A stretch of DNA of 64,000 bases from Pontibacter virosus (GCF_003096355.1 NZ_QEKI01000001.1:615494-679493), one strand, 5' to 3'. Counted from the first letter of the stretch, positions 34,713-44,129 are shown. Notes: generated by a model from the letters alone, not told the origin. A program made the numbers and translations.

Positions 34713-37607
34713 ATGGCTTTTAACCAAGCGCAAGAAACAGCAAATGGCACCGACACTGCCTTTTCGCAAAATGGCGAAACACAGCAGATAGAAGTATACG
34801 GTGCCCGCGAACATAACCTCAAAAACATTTCCATCAAGCTGCCCCGCTACAAGCTGGTAGTCTTCACCGGCATCAGTGGCTCGGGCAAGTCCTCACTGGC
34901 TTTCGACACGATTTATGCCGAAGGGCAGCGCCGCTACATGGAAACCTTCTCAGCTTACGCCCGCTCGTTTATGGGCGGACTGGAGCGCCCCGATGTGGAC
35001 AAGATCGAAGGTCTTTCGCCGGTGATTTCCATCGAGCAGAAAACCACGAGCCGCAACCCACGCTCCACCGTGGGCACCATCACCGAGATCTACGACTTTA
35101 TGCGATTGCTTTGGGCCCGAACGGCCGAGGCGTACAGCTATGTGACCGGCGAGAAAATGGTGCGCCAAAGCGACGACCAGATCGTGAACCACATCCTGGA
35201 GAACTTTGACGGCAAGCGCATTATCGTGCTGGCACCGGTAGTAAAGGGCCGTAAAGGCCATTACCGCGAGCTTTTCCAGCAGATACGCAAGATGGGCTTC
35301 ATCCGCGCCCGTGTGGATGGCGAATTGTTGGAGATCGCGCCGAAGATGCAGGTCGACCGCTACAAGATTCACGACATCGAAATCGTGATCGATAAGGTGG
35401 TGGTGAAAGAAGAAGATCGCTTCCGTTTGTCGGGCTCTATCCAGAATGCACTGACTCACGGTAAAGGCATGGTGCTGATACTGGATGCGGACGCTGACAA
35501 GACGCACTTCTTCTCCCGCCACCTCATGGACCCGGCCACCGGCATCGCCTACGACGATCCAGCTCCGAACTCCTTCTCGTTTAACTCGCCTTACGGCGCC
35601 TGCCCGGTGTGTAACGGCTTGGGTGAGATACAGGAGATCACGGAAGAATCGGTTATACCGGACAAAAGCCTGAGCATCCGCCGCGGAGGTATAGCACCGC
35701 TCGGCGAGTACCGCGACATCTGGATTTTCAAACAGATCGAAGCCCTGTTCAAACACTTCAAGGTATCAGTTTCGACCCCGATCAAAGACCTGCCGGAGGA
35801 TGTGCTGAAGGTGCTGCTCTATGGTCTGGACGAAGACCTGGAGGTGAATACCAAAAAAGGCAACTATGTAGTGGAGTTTGAAGGCATCGTGAACTTCCTG
35901 AAAGGGCAGATGGAATCGGACTCCGACAACATCCGCTCCTGGGTGGAGGATTTTGCGCAAACCACGACTTGTCCTGAATGTAACGGCTACCGACTCAAGA
36001 AAGAATCGCTGCACTTCAAGATTGCCAACACCAACATCGGGGAACTCTCGGTGCTTGACATCAACAAACTGGCCGCCTGGTTTGAGGGTGTGGAAGAACG
36101 CATGAGCGAGCGCCAGAACGTGATTGCACGTGAGCTTTTGAAAGAGATTCGCAAGCGCATCGGCTTTTTGCTGGATGTGGGTTTGGACTACCTGAGTCTG
36201 CACCGCCCTGTGAAAACACTTTCGGGTGGTGAGAGCCAGCGTATACGCCTGGCCACTCAGATTGGTACGCAGCTGGTGGGTGTGCTTTACATCATGGACG
36301 AACCGAGCATCGGACTGCACCAGCGCGACAACGAGCGCCTAATCAAAGCCCTGCAGGATCTCCGCGACCTGGGCAACTCCATTATTGTAGTGGAGCACGA
36401 CAAGGACATGATCCTGCAGGCCGACTACGTGGTGGACATCGGTCCGGGCGCAGGTATACACGGTGGGCAGGTAGTAACGGCTGGTACGCCGGAAGACATG
36501 ATGAACGCCGGCACGACCACCGCCGACTTCCTGAGCAACCGCAGAGGTATAGCCGTGCCGCGCGTGAAACGTCCGGGAACAGGCCAGGTACTGAAATTGA
36601 AAGGCGCTACCGGCAACAACCTGAAGAACGTAACCCTGGAACTGCCGCTTGGCAAGATGGTGTGCGTGACGGGCGTGTCGGGCAGTGGCAAGTCCTCGCT
36701 CATACACGACACGCTCTACCCTATCCTGAACACGCACTTTTTCCGGGCCAAGCGCGATCCGCTACCCTACAAGAAAATAGAAGGACTGGAGCATATTGAT
36801 AAAGTGATCGAAGTGGACCAGTCACCGATCGGACGTACGCCGCGCTCTAACCCGGCTACTTATACCGGCGTGTTCACCGACATCCGTACACTATTTGCGC
36901 AACTGCCCGAAGCTAAGATCAGGGGGTATACGCCGGGTCGCTTCTCTTTTAACGTGAAGGGCGGACGCTGCGAGGCTTGCGAAGGTGCAGGTATGCGCAC
37001 GATTGAGATGAATTTCCTGCCGGACGTATACGTGCCGTGTGAGGTCTGCAAAGGCAAGCGCTACAACCGCGAAACGCTGGAGGTACGCTTCAAAGGCAAG
37101 AGCATCACCGACGTGCTGGATATGACCGTAGAGCAGGCAGTAGACTTTTTCGAGAGTCAGCCGCGTATCCTGCGCAAGATCCAAACACTGAACGAAGTAG
37201 GCCTGGGCTACATTACACTGGGCCAGCAGGCCACTACCCTATCGGGCGGCGAGGCGCAGCGTGTGAAACTGGCGACGGAGCTTTCCAAGAAAGACACCGG
37301 CCAGACGCTCTACATTCTGGACGAACCAACCACGGGTCTGCACTTCCAGGATATTGAGCATCTAAGCGAAGTGCTGCACAAGCTAACTGACAAAGGCAAC
37401 TCGGTGCTCATCATCGAGCATAACCTGGATTTGATCAAGATCGCCGACTGGATCATCGACATCGGGCCGGAAGGTGGCGAGGGCGGTGGTACCATTGTGG
37501 CAGCCGGCACACCGGAGGATATTGTCAAAAAAGGCAAAGGCTATACCGCCCGCTTCCTCAAAGAGGAGTTGAAAACGAGCCACTACCGTGAGAACGGTCA
37601 GGCTTAG
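34713..37607 (+). CDS. uvrA: Excinuclease ABC subunit UvrA
   Basis: 964 aa. It recognises bulky DNA lesions in nucleotide excision repair and loads UvrB. Walker A motifs GISGSGKSSLAFD and GVSGSGKSS; signatures TLSGGESQRIRLATQIG and TLSGGEAQRVKLATELSK. Two zinc modules are visible, CPVCNG...CPECNG and CEACEG...CEVCKG. The UvrB-interacting region between the first Walker A and the first zinc module is present (about 120-250), so this is canonical UvrA rather than the UvrA2 paralogue. An N-terminal extension of ~25 residues precedes the domain. A strong terminator follows. Confidence 0.96.
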   Translation: MAFNQAQETANGTDTAFSQNGETQQIEVYGAREHNLKNISIKLPRYKLVVFTGISGSGKSSLAFDTIYAEGQRRYMETFSAYARSFMGGLERPDVDKIEGLSPVISIEQKTTSRNPRSTVGTITEIYDFMRLLWARTAEAYSYVTGEKMVRQSDDQIVNHILENFDGKRIIVLAPVVKGRKGHYRELFQQIRKMGFIRARVDGELLEIAPKMQVDRYKIHDIEIVIDKVVVKEEDRFRLSGSIQNALTHGKGMVLILDADADKTHFFSRHLMDPATGIAYDDPAPNSFSFNSPYGACPVCNGLGEIQEITEESVIPDKSLSIRRGGIAPLGEYRDIWIFKQIEALFKHFKVSVSTPIKDLPEDVLKVLLYGLDEDLEVNTKKGNYVVEFEGIVNFLKGQMESDSDNIRSWVEDFAQTTTCPECNGYRLKKESLHFKIANTNIGELSVLDINKLAAWFEGVEERMSERQNVIARELLKEIRKRIGFLLDVGLDYLSLHRPVKTLSGGESQRIRLATQIGTQLVGVLYIMDEPSIGLHQRDNERLIKALQDLRDLGNSIIVVEHDKDMILQADYVVDIGPGAGIHGGQVVTAGTPEDMMNAGTTTADFLSNRRGIAVPRVKRPGTGQVLKLKGATGNNLKNVTLELPLGKMVCVTGVSGSGKSSLIHDTLYPILNTHFFRAKRDPLPYKKIEGLEHIDKVIEVDQSPIGRTPRSNPATYTGVFTDIRTLFAQLPEAKIRGYTPGRFSFNVKGGRCEACEGAGMRTIEMNFLPDVYVPCEVCKGKRYNRETLEVRFKGKSITDVLDMTVEQAVDFFESQPRILRKIQTLNEVGLGYITLGQQATTLSGGEAQRVKLATELSKKDTGQTLYILDEPTTGLHFQDIEHLSEVLHKLTDKGNSVLIIEHNLDLIKIADWIIDIGPEGGEGGGTIVAAGTPEDIVKKGKGYTARFLKEELKTSHYRENGQA

Positions 37608-37624
37608 CAGGCATAGCAGCTTAT

Positions 37625-37662
37625 AAAAAAATGCCGCTCCCAGGTATGGGGCGGCATTTTTG
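37625..37662. terminator. Terminator between uvrA and the DUF4142 gene
   Basis: AAAATGCCGCTCC pairs with GGGGCGGCATTTT, flanked by A and T runs. It lies between convergent genes and probably acts in both directions. Confidence 0.85.
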
Positions 37663-37664
37663 TT

Positions 37665-38237
37665 TTAGATATCTCCGAGCCTGTCTTCGAGTGCCTCTGT
37701 TTGTTGCAAGTGCTGACGCAGGAGTGGGAGCTGCTTGGAAGCAAACTGCTTTACTTCCATCACCTGGGCGTTCTCGGCCATGTCTTCGTAGCGTTTCAGT
37801 AAACGGTCATGCTCTTCGCGGGTCCGCTTGATATAGGCCAGGTCAAAACCTATACCTGTTTCGCTACTCACGTCGTCGTATACCTTTTGGTGCGCCCTGC
37901 CCAACTGATTCGGCACTACGAATTCACGCTCTATGGCAATTTGCTGCAGGTCTTCCAGCACACGGGTGTGGCCAGTGCTCATGTCCTGGGCCATCTCTTT
38001 TACCTCTGGGCTCACGGCTTTTTCCAAAGCCAACTCGCCCAATTGCATATGCAGCATGTTGGCACTAGTGGCCTCGGCTACAAAGAGCGCATCGTTTTTC
38101 ATGCCTGGCATGCCCATGGCTTCAAACTGCTCCACACTTTGGGCAGCAGCCTGTTCAATGCTGTCGTCGGCGCCACAGCTGGCAGTGCCCAGTAGCAGCA
38201 CGGCGCTGGCAAGGTATAGGGTAATTTTTCGGATCAT
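37665..38237 (-). CDS. DUF4142 lipoprotein (copy 1)
   Basis: 190 aa from the ATG at 38237 (IRKITLYLASAVLLLGTASC, lipobox Cys at 20). The mature part is a DUF4142 four-helix bundle resembling ferritin-like folds: FVAEATSANMLHMQLGELALEKAV, EMAQDMSTGHTRVLEDLQQIA, then YIKRTREEHDRLLKRYEDMAE and FASKQLPLLRQHLQQTE. Role unknown; related proteins are periplasmic. Next to a second copy on the same strand. Confidence 0.87.
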   Translation of the reverse strand: MIRKITLYLASAVLLLGTASCGADDSIEQAAAQSVEQFEAMGMPGMKNDALFVAEATSANMLHMQLGELALEKAVSPEVKEMAQDMSTGHTRVLEDLQQIAIEREFVVPNQLGRAHQKVYDDVSSETGIGFDLAYIKRTREEHDRLLKRYEDMAENAQVMEVKQFASKQLPLLRQHLQQTEALEDRLGDI

Positions 38238-38336
38238 ACACGTGGGTTTAAAATAGGAACATCTGCAGCCATACAAGGTGCAGATGCCCAAGATAATTAG
38301 TTTTAAGGAAATGCCCAGTGTTTGGGTTAACGCTTA

Positions 38337-38918
38337 TTACTTAAGACCATCTTTGATCTGCTGTGCCCGCTTGTGGTGCTCACGCAGTTTAGGAAGCGTT
38401 TTGGTGGCAAAGGCTTTCACCTCCGCATCGGTGTAGTCGTTATCTTCCACTACATCTTCGAACAGGCTGATGTCGCTGTCATGCGCGCTTACCATTTTAT
38501 CCATGTATTCTCTGTCGAATTCGGCTCCCTGCTTTTCACGCAAGTCACGCATCTGGCTCATGTGCTCATTGCTCATGCTGTCGGGCAGTGTAATGTTTTT
38601 GCTGAGCGCCAGGTCACGCATTTCTTTGTTAGCCGCCGTGTGATCCTTCACCATCATGGCGGCAAACTCTTTTACCTGCGGATTTGTGGCACGCTCCTGC
38701 GCCAGCTTACCTGCTTCCAATTCCATCATGCTGCTGCTGGCCGCTTGGGTCATAAATTCAGCCTGATCATCGCGCTCCTCTTCCACGGCAGTGTCCTCAA
38801 AACGCTCTTCTGTAGCATCCTGCGCCTGATCCACGCTGTCGTTGCCGGATCCGCCGCAAGCCATTGTGCCAAATAAAAAGGCACAGGCCATTAGTCCTGT
38901 TGTTGCAATTCTTTTCAT
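38337..38918 (-). CDS. DUF4142 lipoprotein (copy 2)
   Basis: 193 aa. Lipoprotein signal ending FLFGTMAC. A Gly/Asp/Glu-rich linker leads into the DUF4142 bundle: FMTQAASSSMMELEAGKLAQE, EFAAMMVKDHTAANKEMRD, YMDKMVSAHDSDISLFEDVV and KAFATKTLPKLREHHKRAQQ. Paralogous to the adjacent downstream gene, with about 100 bases between them. The linker is much more acidic than in the neighbour. Confidence 0.88.
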   Translation of the reverse strand: MKRIATTGLMACAFLFGTMACGGSGNDSVDQAQDATEERFEDTAVEEERDDQAEFMTQAASSSMMELEAGKLAQERATNPQVKEFAAMMVKDHTAANKEMRDLALSKNITLPDSMSNEHMSQMRDLREKQGAEFDREYMDKMVSAHDSDISLFEDVVEDNDYTDAEVKAFATKTLPKLREHHKRAQQIKDGLK

Positions 38919-39153
38919 AGTGTTATTTCGTGTTAATAGTAAAATAGTTTGAACAAATTGGTATACGCCCCTAAAGCGATGGAGTTATATAATGGGCGTC
39001 TAATATTGAGGAGACTGGTAAAATGCGCTGATTTGGGCACAACTTAGGGCAGAATGCATACGGGCAATGTTTAAGCGAAAACGCCACAACTATCTAAGAG
39101 ATAAAACGATATATAACTGAAGCAGGCCATACACTCTCCCTAAGCCATATCCC

Positions 39154-39864
39154 ATGACACGACTTTTCGCTATGCGCACCTTCCCTGTTTTGTTATTCAA
39201 CTGTTGCCTTTTGATTTGCTCTGCAGCCTTTGCGCAGGAAACGGAAGAGGAACGGGAAGACCGCACTATTATGATGAACATAGATCGTGATCATGACAAG
39301 ACGATCAAGTTACACCCGCTGCATTATGGGGAGGTGTTTGTGTCGTATGAGAAGGTGCGCTCTCCTAACATCAGCAATGAGTTTGGGCTGAGCTATTTTT
39401 ACAGACTGCACATGAAAGGCGATGGCTGGACTACCAATGCAAAAGACGTGATGGGCATCGGCATCCGGATGAGCCAGCGTTACTATACCTCTAAAAAGAA
39501 AACCGCTCCTTTTGGCTTTTTTCACGGGCCCATGTTCAGCTACCGCTTTATTGTGTTTGAGCGCAACGTGTTCGACCTACCCGACCTGCCTCCCAGCGAC
39601 CCCGAATTCAGGTATGTGGGCCGGCTCTACCAGAACGCGCTGGACCTGAGTTATCATCTGGGCTATCAGTTCCGGTTAGGGCGCTACTTCACTACAGAGT
39701 TTTCGGGCGGACTTGGAGGCCGCGTCAAAATCGTCAATGCCACCAATGGCGGAGACCTCATCAAAGAGAACATCATCGGGCATGTGGTACACTCCGACGA
39801 GGGGGCTGTGATAACAGTGGGCCCCTCTCCGCAGCTTAATTTCTCGATCGGCTACTCTTTCTGA
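39154..39864 (+). CDS. Secreted beta-barrel-like hypothetical protein
   Basis: 236 aa. A signal peptide (FPVLLFNCCLLICSAAFAQ) is followed by an acidic stretch (ETEEEREDR) and then amphipathic strands rich in Tyr and Phe: EVFVSYEKV, FGLSYFYRLHMKGD, IGIRMSQRYYT, HGPMFSYRFIVF, YHLGYQFRLG, ending LNFSIGYSF with a terminal aromatic typical of outer-membrane barrels. No specific family is recognised. A second ATG at 39172 would shorten it by six residues. It abuts the stop of the convergent DUF3108-like gene with no bases between. Confidence 0.75.
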   Translation: MTRLFAMRTFPVLLFNCCLLICSAAFAQETEEEREDRTIMMNIDRDHDKTIKLHPLHYGEVFVSYEKVRSPNISNEFGLSYFYRLHMKGDGWTTNAKDVMGIGIRMSQRYYTSKKKTAPFGFFHGPMFSYRFIVFERNVFDLPDLPPSDPEFRYVGRLYQNALDLSYHLGYQFRLGRYFTTEFSGGLGGRVKIVNATNGGDLIKENIIGHVVHSDEGAVITVGPSPQLNFSIGYSF

Positions 39865-40590
39865 TTACTTGTTAATCTTGCTGAGCACGCTGTAGGCCAT
39901 CAGCTTGCCGTTGCGGTAGGTCTCTGATTTTATCCAGCCAGTGCCAGGCACAAACCACTCTACGGTTTGCATGCGGGTACCAGGCATTTTCAGCCCCATG
40001 GCACGGGTCTGCACTTCCATGTCTTGGTTTATCTTGAAGCCCTCATAGGTACCGGCAGGCACCTCCAGGCTTTCTTTGTTGCCCACGGTGCGCCCGGTCA
40101 CCTGCATGGTGATGGTGCTCATATTCTGGCCGCTGCCTTTGTCGATCACATTGATGGTGAAGCTGCCGTCTTTTAGCTGTTGCCCTGGACTAAGGGAAGC
40201 CGGATAGTCCATGTGGTCGCCTTCCATCTTGATCTCCATATTTTTGTAGGCCTCCATCATGTCCGGATTCATCAGTGAGCGCATGTCTACCCAAATCGAA
40301 CCGCTTTCGCAACCTACCTGGTAACTACCCTCGTTGGCCATCTTTCCTTTCTCGTCATACATTTGGGTATGCACCGTCGCCTCCGACTTGTTCCCATCGC
40401 GACGCACATCAGTTACCTTGTAAAGCACCCGCCCTGTGAGCTTGTTGCGCTGGTTGTAGTTGAGTATTTCGTACTCGGCGTTTTCAGTTAGCAGCATATA
40501 GCCATTACAATCCTGCGCCTGTGTGCCGACAGGTATAGACAGCATGACCCAAAATAGAACGATAGCGGGAAGGAAGAACAGATTTTTCAT
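39865..40590 (-). CDS. TapB/DUF3108-like secreted protein
   Basis: 241 aa. Signal peptide ends near VGTQAQ. The mature protein is all-beta with YNQRNKLTGRVLYKVTDV, then GSYQVGCESGSIWVDM, LKDGSFTINVID, VPAGTYEGFKINQDMEV and VEWFVPGTGWIKSETY, the pattern of the DUF3108 (TapB-like) family of exported proteins. Likely periplasmic; precise role unknown. Its stop codon lies directly against that of the convergent barrel-like gene. Confidence 0.8.
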   Translation of the reverse strand: MKNLFFLPAIVLFWVMLSIPVGTQAQDCNGYMLLTENAEYEILNYNQRNKLTGRVLYKVTDVRRDGNKSEATVHTQMYDEKGKMANEGSYQVGCESGSIWVDMRSLMNPDMMEAYKNMEIKMEGDHMDYPASLSPGQQLKDGSFTINVIDKGSGQNMSTITMQVTGRTVGNKESLEVPAGTYEGFKINQDMEVQTRAMGLKMPGTRMQTVEWFVPGTGWIKSETYRNGKLMAYSVLSKINK

Positions 40591-40724
40591 AATTTTGAGG
40601 CATTTTGTTCACGAAATATTACTATAAATATACTTAATATGATGGTTGTGTGCCTATTATGATGCAGGATATGTGTGAAGGGACATTTATTAGGTGGGAA
40701 TAGCTTAAAACAACGGGTATAAAA

Positions 40725-40748
40725 AAAGCCGGACAGTAGTCCGGCTTT
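40725..40748 (-). terminator. Terminator after the enoyl-CoA hydratase gene
   Basis: AAAGCCGGAC (40725-40734) pairs with GTCCGGCTTT (40739-40748). On the minus strand it follows the stop and ends in seven T. Confidence 0.85.
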
Positions 40749-40769
40749 GTAAGTAGTAAGTATAGCAAT

Positions 40770-41552
40770 CTATGCTCCTTTGAATTGCGGCTTTCGTTTC
40801 TCGTTGAAGGCTGTTACTCCTTCTTTGTAGTCAGCGGAGTTTCCGGCTATTTTCTGACAGTGGGCCTCGTAGTCCAGCATTTCGTCCAGCGTAGAACTGA
40901 AGGACTTATTGAGCATCTTTTTCATCAACCCGATGGCTTTGGTCGGGGCCACGGCATAGCGGGCAGCCAGTTCGGCAACCGCAGCATCCAACTCTTCCGG
41001 AGCCACCACACGGTTCACCATACCCAACTGCAGCGCTTCTTCAGCGCTCACCTTGGAGCCCAGCGTGCTCAGCTCAAACGCCTTGAGCGAGCCCACTACA
41101 CGCGGCAAGAAGAAGGAAGAACCCGAGTCGAGCACCAGGCCCACGTTCACGAACACCTCGATCATGCTGGCGGCCGTAGAGGCTACCACCAGGTCACAGG
41201 CGAGCGCAAGTGAGCAACCGGCACCGGCGGCTACCCCGTTCAGCTTGCAGATGATGGGCTTTGGCAGGTTGCGCATGGCCCGGATGATCGGGTTATACCT
41301 CTTCTCCAGCGATTCCGACAGATCGCGCTTGTCGGCACTGGCGATGGCTTTGAGGTCCTGCCCGGAGCAGAAGGCTTTGCCGGCACCCGTCAGGATAACC
41401 ACCCGTACGCTGTCGTCGCGGGTCACCTGCTTGAGGGCGTCCTGCAGTTCGTAGCTCTGCTTGTCGTTAAAAGCGTTGAAGACATCAGGGCGGTTCAGCG
41501 TGATGGTCGCAATACCATCCTGCACATCATATAGCAAGCATTCGTAGTTCAT
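40770..41552 (-). CDS. Enoyl-CoA hydratase/isomerase family protein (PaaG-like)
   Basis: 260 aa. Crotonase fold: ITLNRPDVFNAFND, LTGAGKAFCSGQDLK (oxyanion), KPIICKLNGVAAGAGCSLALACDLVVAS, and the second half with FVNVGLVLDSGSSFFLPRVVG. The aspartate in the last block sits where PaaG, the 1,2-epoxyphenylacetyl-CoA isomerase, has its catalytic acid, so phenylacetate or another aromatic acyl-CoA pathway is possible. Without other paa genes nearby the substrate stays open. Single-gene unit with its own terminator. Confidence 0.85.
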   Translation of the reverse strand: MNYECLLYDVQDGIATITLNRPDVFNAFNDKQSYELQDALKQVTRDDSVRVVILTGAGKAFCSGQDLKAIASADKRDLSESLEKRYNPIIRAMRNLPKPIICKLNGVAAGAGCSLALACDLVVASTAASMIEVFVNVGLVLDSGSSFFLPRVVGSLKAFELSTLGSKVSAEEALQLGMVNRVVAPEELDAAVAELAARYAVAPTKAIGLMKKMLNKSFSSTLDEMLDYEAHCQKIAGNSADYKEGVTAFNEKRKPQFKGA

Positions 41553-41619
41553 GTTGTTGTTTGTTTAGAAGAAAGAGATAACCAAAGGTATAGATAATCA
41601 CCCTGAAGAGCAAAAGCGG

Positions 41620-42240
41620 TTACAAGGCCACAAACCCGGCTATGAGCACCAGCAAAAGCCCCGTCAGAAAGCCCGCGTAGGCTTGCGCCGGGGTATGGGC
41701 ATGCAGTGCCAACCTCGCCGACAGCACAGCGCCTGACACCAGAACTGTCAGTACGATCGGTATAAGCAACCCTGATTCGGGCATTAGTCTATTCACGAGC
41801 AAAAGCACACCCAAGGCTCCTCCCAATCCGATGCCATGCGCACTGATCTTCCAGAAAAATGAAACGCACCAGGCCACAAAAACAGAGGCCGTGACCACAC
41901 CCATCACAAAATAAAAAAGTTGATCAAACACAGACTCCGTGTAAAACAGATAGGTCGTGACGCCGTAGCAAAGTGCCGTGAATAAGAGTGGTCTGCTGCG
42001 CTGCTCCCGCCGGTCGATCTCATATGAGTCGATGAATCCGGTTTTGAACATGGCAAAAGCCCCCAGCCCGGGTACCATAAACGTGGTGAAGAAGATCATG
42101 CTCAGCACGATCCAGCGGCTTTGCAGCGGAAGCGAGATAGCAGAAACCGGTAAGAAATAAAGGATGATGGCAAACAGATACGTCGGCATCAGCAGTGGGT
42201 GAAACGCAACAGACAAAAAGCGGGCGAGGGAGCGGTTCAA
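41620..42240 (-). CDS. Integral membrane protein, PAP2-like
   Basis: 206 aa with about six hydrophobic spans (LMPTYLFAIILYFLP, WIVLSMIFFTTFMVPG, LLFTALCYGVTTYLF, LFYFVMGVVTASVFVAW, GLGGALGVLLLVNRL, LIPIVLTVLVSGAVL). After the fourth span there is KISAHGIGLGGA, and near the end ARLALHAHTPAQAYAGFLTG, resembling the His-containing C-terminal motifs of PAP2 phosphatases. The first PAP2 motif is not evident, so activity is doubtful. No partner is obvious. Confidence 0.65.
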   Translation of the reverse strand: MNRSLARFLSVAFHPLLMPTYLFAIILYFLPVSAISLPLQSRWIVLSMIFFTTFMVPGLGAFAMFKTGFIDSYEIDRREQRSRPLLFTALCYGVTTYLFYTESVFDQLFYFVMGVVTASVFVAWCVSFFWKISAHGIGLGGALGVLLLVNRLMPESGLLIPIVLTVLVSGAVLSARLALHAHTPAQAYAGFLTGLLLVLIAGFVAL

Positions 42241-42317
42241 GAGGGAGGTAGTGATTGAGTGGTTGAGTGAGTTAGTGAATTAGAAAAGTTCGCTTGCAGG
42301 GACAGGTCGCGACTTGT

Positions 42318-42406
42318 CCGAATCGTGCACTGGTCATTCTTTGGGCTATACCTGTCTTGGTCATCAACAAATAATCCTGCAGGCTATACCTGCCCGAATC
42401 GTGCAC
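42318..42406. repeat. Short direct repeat between rpoN and the PAP2-like gene
   Basis: CCGAATCGTGCAC occurs at 42318-42330 and again at 42394-42406. Each copy lies near a GGCTATACCTG stretch, and A/T-rich low-complexity sequence (CAACAATTTAAC repeats) follows. No gene is seen in the ~200-base gap. Confidence 0.5.
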
Positions 42407-42447
42407 CAAACAACAATTTAACCATCAACAATTTAACAATTCAAAAT

Positions 42448-43893
42448 TTACAACTCCTTCCGCAGGCGGGCAACAGGTATGTTGAGCTGCTCACGGTATT
42501 TGGCCACGGTGCGGCGCGCAATGTTGTAGCCTTTCTCGTTGAGCATCTTCTCGATCTTCTCATCAGAGAGTGGCTTGCGCTTGCTTTCCTTGTCGATGAT
42601 TTCTTTCAGGATGTGCTTTACCTCACGGCTACTGGCGTCCTCGCCTGAGTCGGTGGCTATACCTTCGGAGAAGAAATACTTGAGCGGGTAGATGCCGAAC
42701 TCCGTCTGCACGGCTTTGCTGTTGGCCACGCGGCTCACGGTACTGATGTCCATGCCAATGTCCTCGGCGATGTCCTTTAGGATCATCGGACGCAGCTTGC
42801 TCTCATCCCCCTCCAGGAAAAATTCGTGCTGGTACTTGATGATGGACTCCATGGTGCGCAGCAGCGTGTTCTGGCGCTGGCGGATGGCATCGATAAACCA
42901 CTTAGCCGCGTCCAGTTTCTGCTTCACAAAAGTCACCGTCTCCTTCAGCTTCTTGTCCTTCTTGTCCGACTTGTCGTAGGCGTCGAACATGTCGGCGTAA
43001 GAGCGGCTGATGCGCAGGTCCGGGGCGTTGCGGGAGTTGAGCGATAGCTGCAGCTGCCCGTTTTCGTTGGTCAGGATAAAGTCAGGTATAATGTACTGCA
43101 CCCGCGCCATGCCGGCCCCGCTTCCGCCCGGTTTCGGGTTGAGTTTAATGATCACGTCGATGGCTTTTTTCAGCTCATCTTCCGAAACGTTAAATTTCGA
43201 CTGTATCTTCTGGTAATGCTTCTTGGTAAATTCGTCAAACGACTCCTTGATGATGCGCTCAGCCAGGCGGGTGGTCTCATCCTGCTCACGGCGCTCTAGT
43301 TGCAGCAGCAGACACTCCGGCAAATCGCGGGCGCCTATACCTGCCGGGTCAAAGGTCTGGATCATGTGCAGCACCTGCTCAATCTCCTCTTCGGTCGTCA
43401 TCACGTTCTGCGAAAAAGCCAGGTCGTTAGCAATGGAGCTCAACTCGCGGCGAATGTAGCCGTCGCTGTCGATGCTGCCGATGAGCTGCATCCCGATGGT
43501 GTACTGCTTGTCATCGAGCGCCAGGAAGCCGAGCTGGTCCATCAGGTTGTCGTTGAGCGAGCTGGACATAGCGATCGGCATTTCGCGGTCTTCTTCATCG
43601 CCGCCGCGGTCGCCCTGCATCTTGTAGCCGCTTATCTCGTCGTCGTTTAGGTAGTCGTTGATGTCGACTTCGTCTTTGCCGTAGTCATCATCGCTGTCAT
43701 AGTCCTCCGAATCTGAGTCGCTGTATTCGGTATCGGCCTCTTCACGGCCTTCTTCCAGGGCGGGGTTCACTTCCATCTCCTCCTTAATGCGCGCTTCGAG
43801 CTCAACAGTAGGAATCTGCAGCAGCTTGATAAATTGTATCTGCTGCGGCGATAACTTCTGGGATAAGAGTTGTCTTAAATCGAGTCGCTGCAT
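42448..43893 (-). CDS. rpoN: RNA polymerase sigma-54 factor
   Basis: 481 aa. Region I at the N terminus (LRQLLSQKLSPQQIQFIKLLQIP, Gln-rich) binds enhancer activators. A long acidic Asp/Ser linker (~50-95, e.g. YSDSDSEDYDSDDD) follows, then the core-binding domain (YTIGMQLIGSIDSDGYIRRE, IQTFDPAGIGARDLPECLLLQL). The C-terminal RpoN box is ARRTVAKYRE, which contacts the -24 promoter element. The factor needs AAA+ activators; none is in this window. A well-formed promoter (43933-43964) gives a leader of about 33 bases. Confidence 0.95.
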   Translation of the reverse strand: MQRLDLRQLLSQKLSPQQIQFIKLLQIPTVELEARIKEEMEVNPALEEGREEADTEYSDSDSEDYDSDDDYGKDEVDINDYLNDDEISGYKMQGDRGGDEEDREMPIAMSSSLNDNLMDQLGFLALDDKQYTIGMQLIGSIDSDGYIRRELSSIANDLAFSQNVMTTEEEIEQVLHMIQTFDPAGIGARDLPECLLLQLERREQDETTRLAERIIKESFDEFTKKHYQKIQSKFNVSEDELKKAIDVIIKLNPKPGGSGAGMARVQYIIPDFILTNENGQLQLSLNSRNAPDLRISRSYADMFDAYDKSDKKDKKLKETVTFVKQKLDAAKWFIDAIRQRQNTLLRTMESIIKYQHEFFLEGDESKLRPMILKDIAEDIGMDISTVSRVANSKAVQTEFGIYPLKYFFSEGIATDSGEDASSREVKHILKEIIDKESKRKPLSDEKIEKMLNEKGYNIARRTVAKYREQLNIPVARLRKEL

Positions 43894-43932
43894 AGTAAGA
43901 AAAATGGATACTGGCGCCTGTTAGTGCACCTT

Positions 43933-43964
43933 CAAATTTAGGATAATTTTACTTGCATTTACAA
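43933..43964 (-). promoter_or_regulatory. Promoter of rpoN
   Basis: On the minus strand TTG (43964-43962) is followed after 21 bases by TAAATTTG (43940-43933), a full Bacteroidota-type -33/-7 pair. Predicted transcript start is near 43926, 33 bases before the ATG. Confidence 0.65.
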
Positions 43965-44100
43965 AAAAGGTTAAAATATCGTTACTTTGAGGGATTATTG
44001 GAAAAGGGGCTGGCCCAGGGTGCCGGCTATGGTTATCCTGCCCGCTACAGGACTTTCCCTAAGTCAGTTAGGACGTTCGGCTTAGGGGTAGCAGGGTATC

Positions 44101-44129
44101 TTTTCGGTCCTCCACTGGGAGGACGAAAA
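44101..44129 (+). other. Leader hairpin upstream of asnS
   Basis: TTTTC and GTCCTCC (44101-44113, with one bulged G) pair with GGAGGAC and GAAAA (44118-44129) around ACTG. It ends about 50 bases before the asnS start. No strong T tract follows, so it could be either a weak terminator or a regulatory stem. The surrounding ~290-base gap contains no gene that I can support. Confidence 0.45.
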
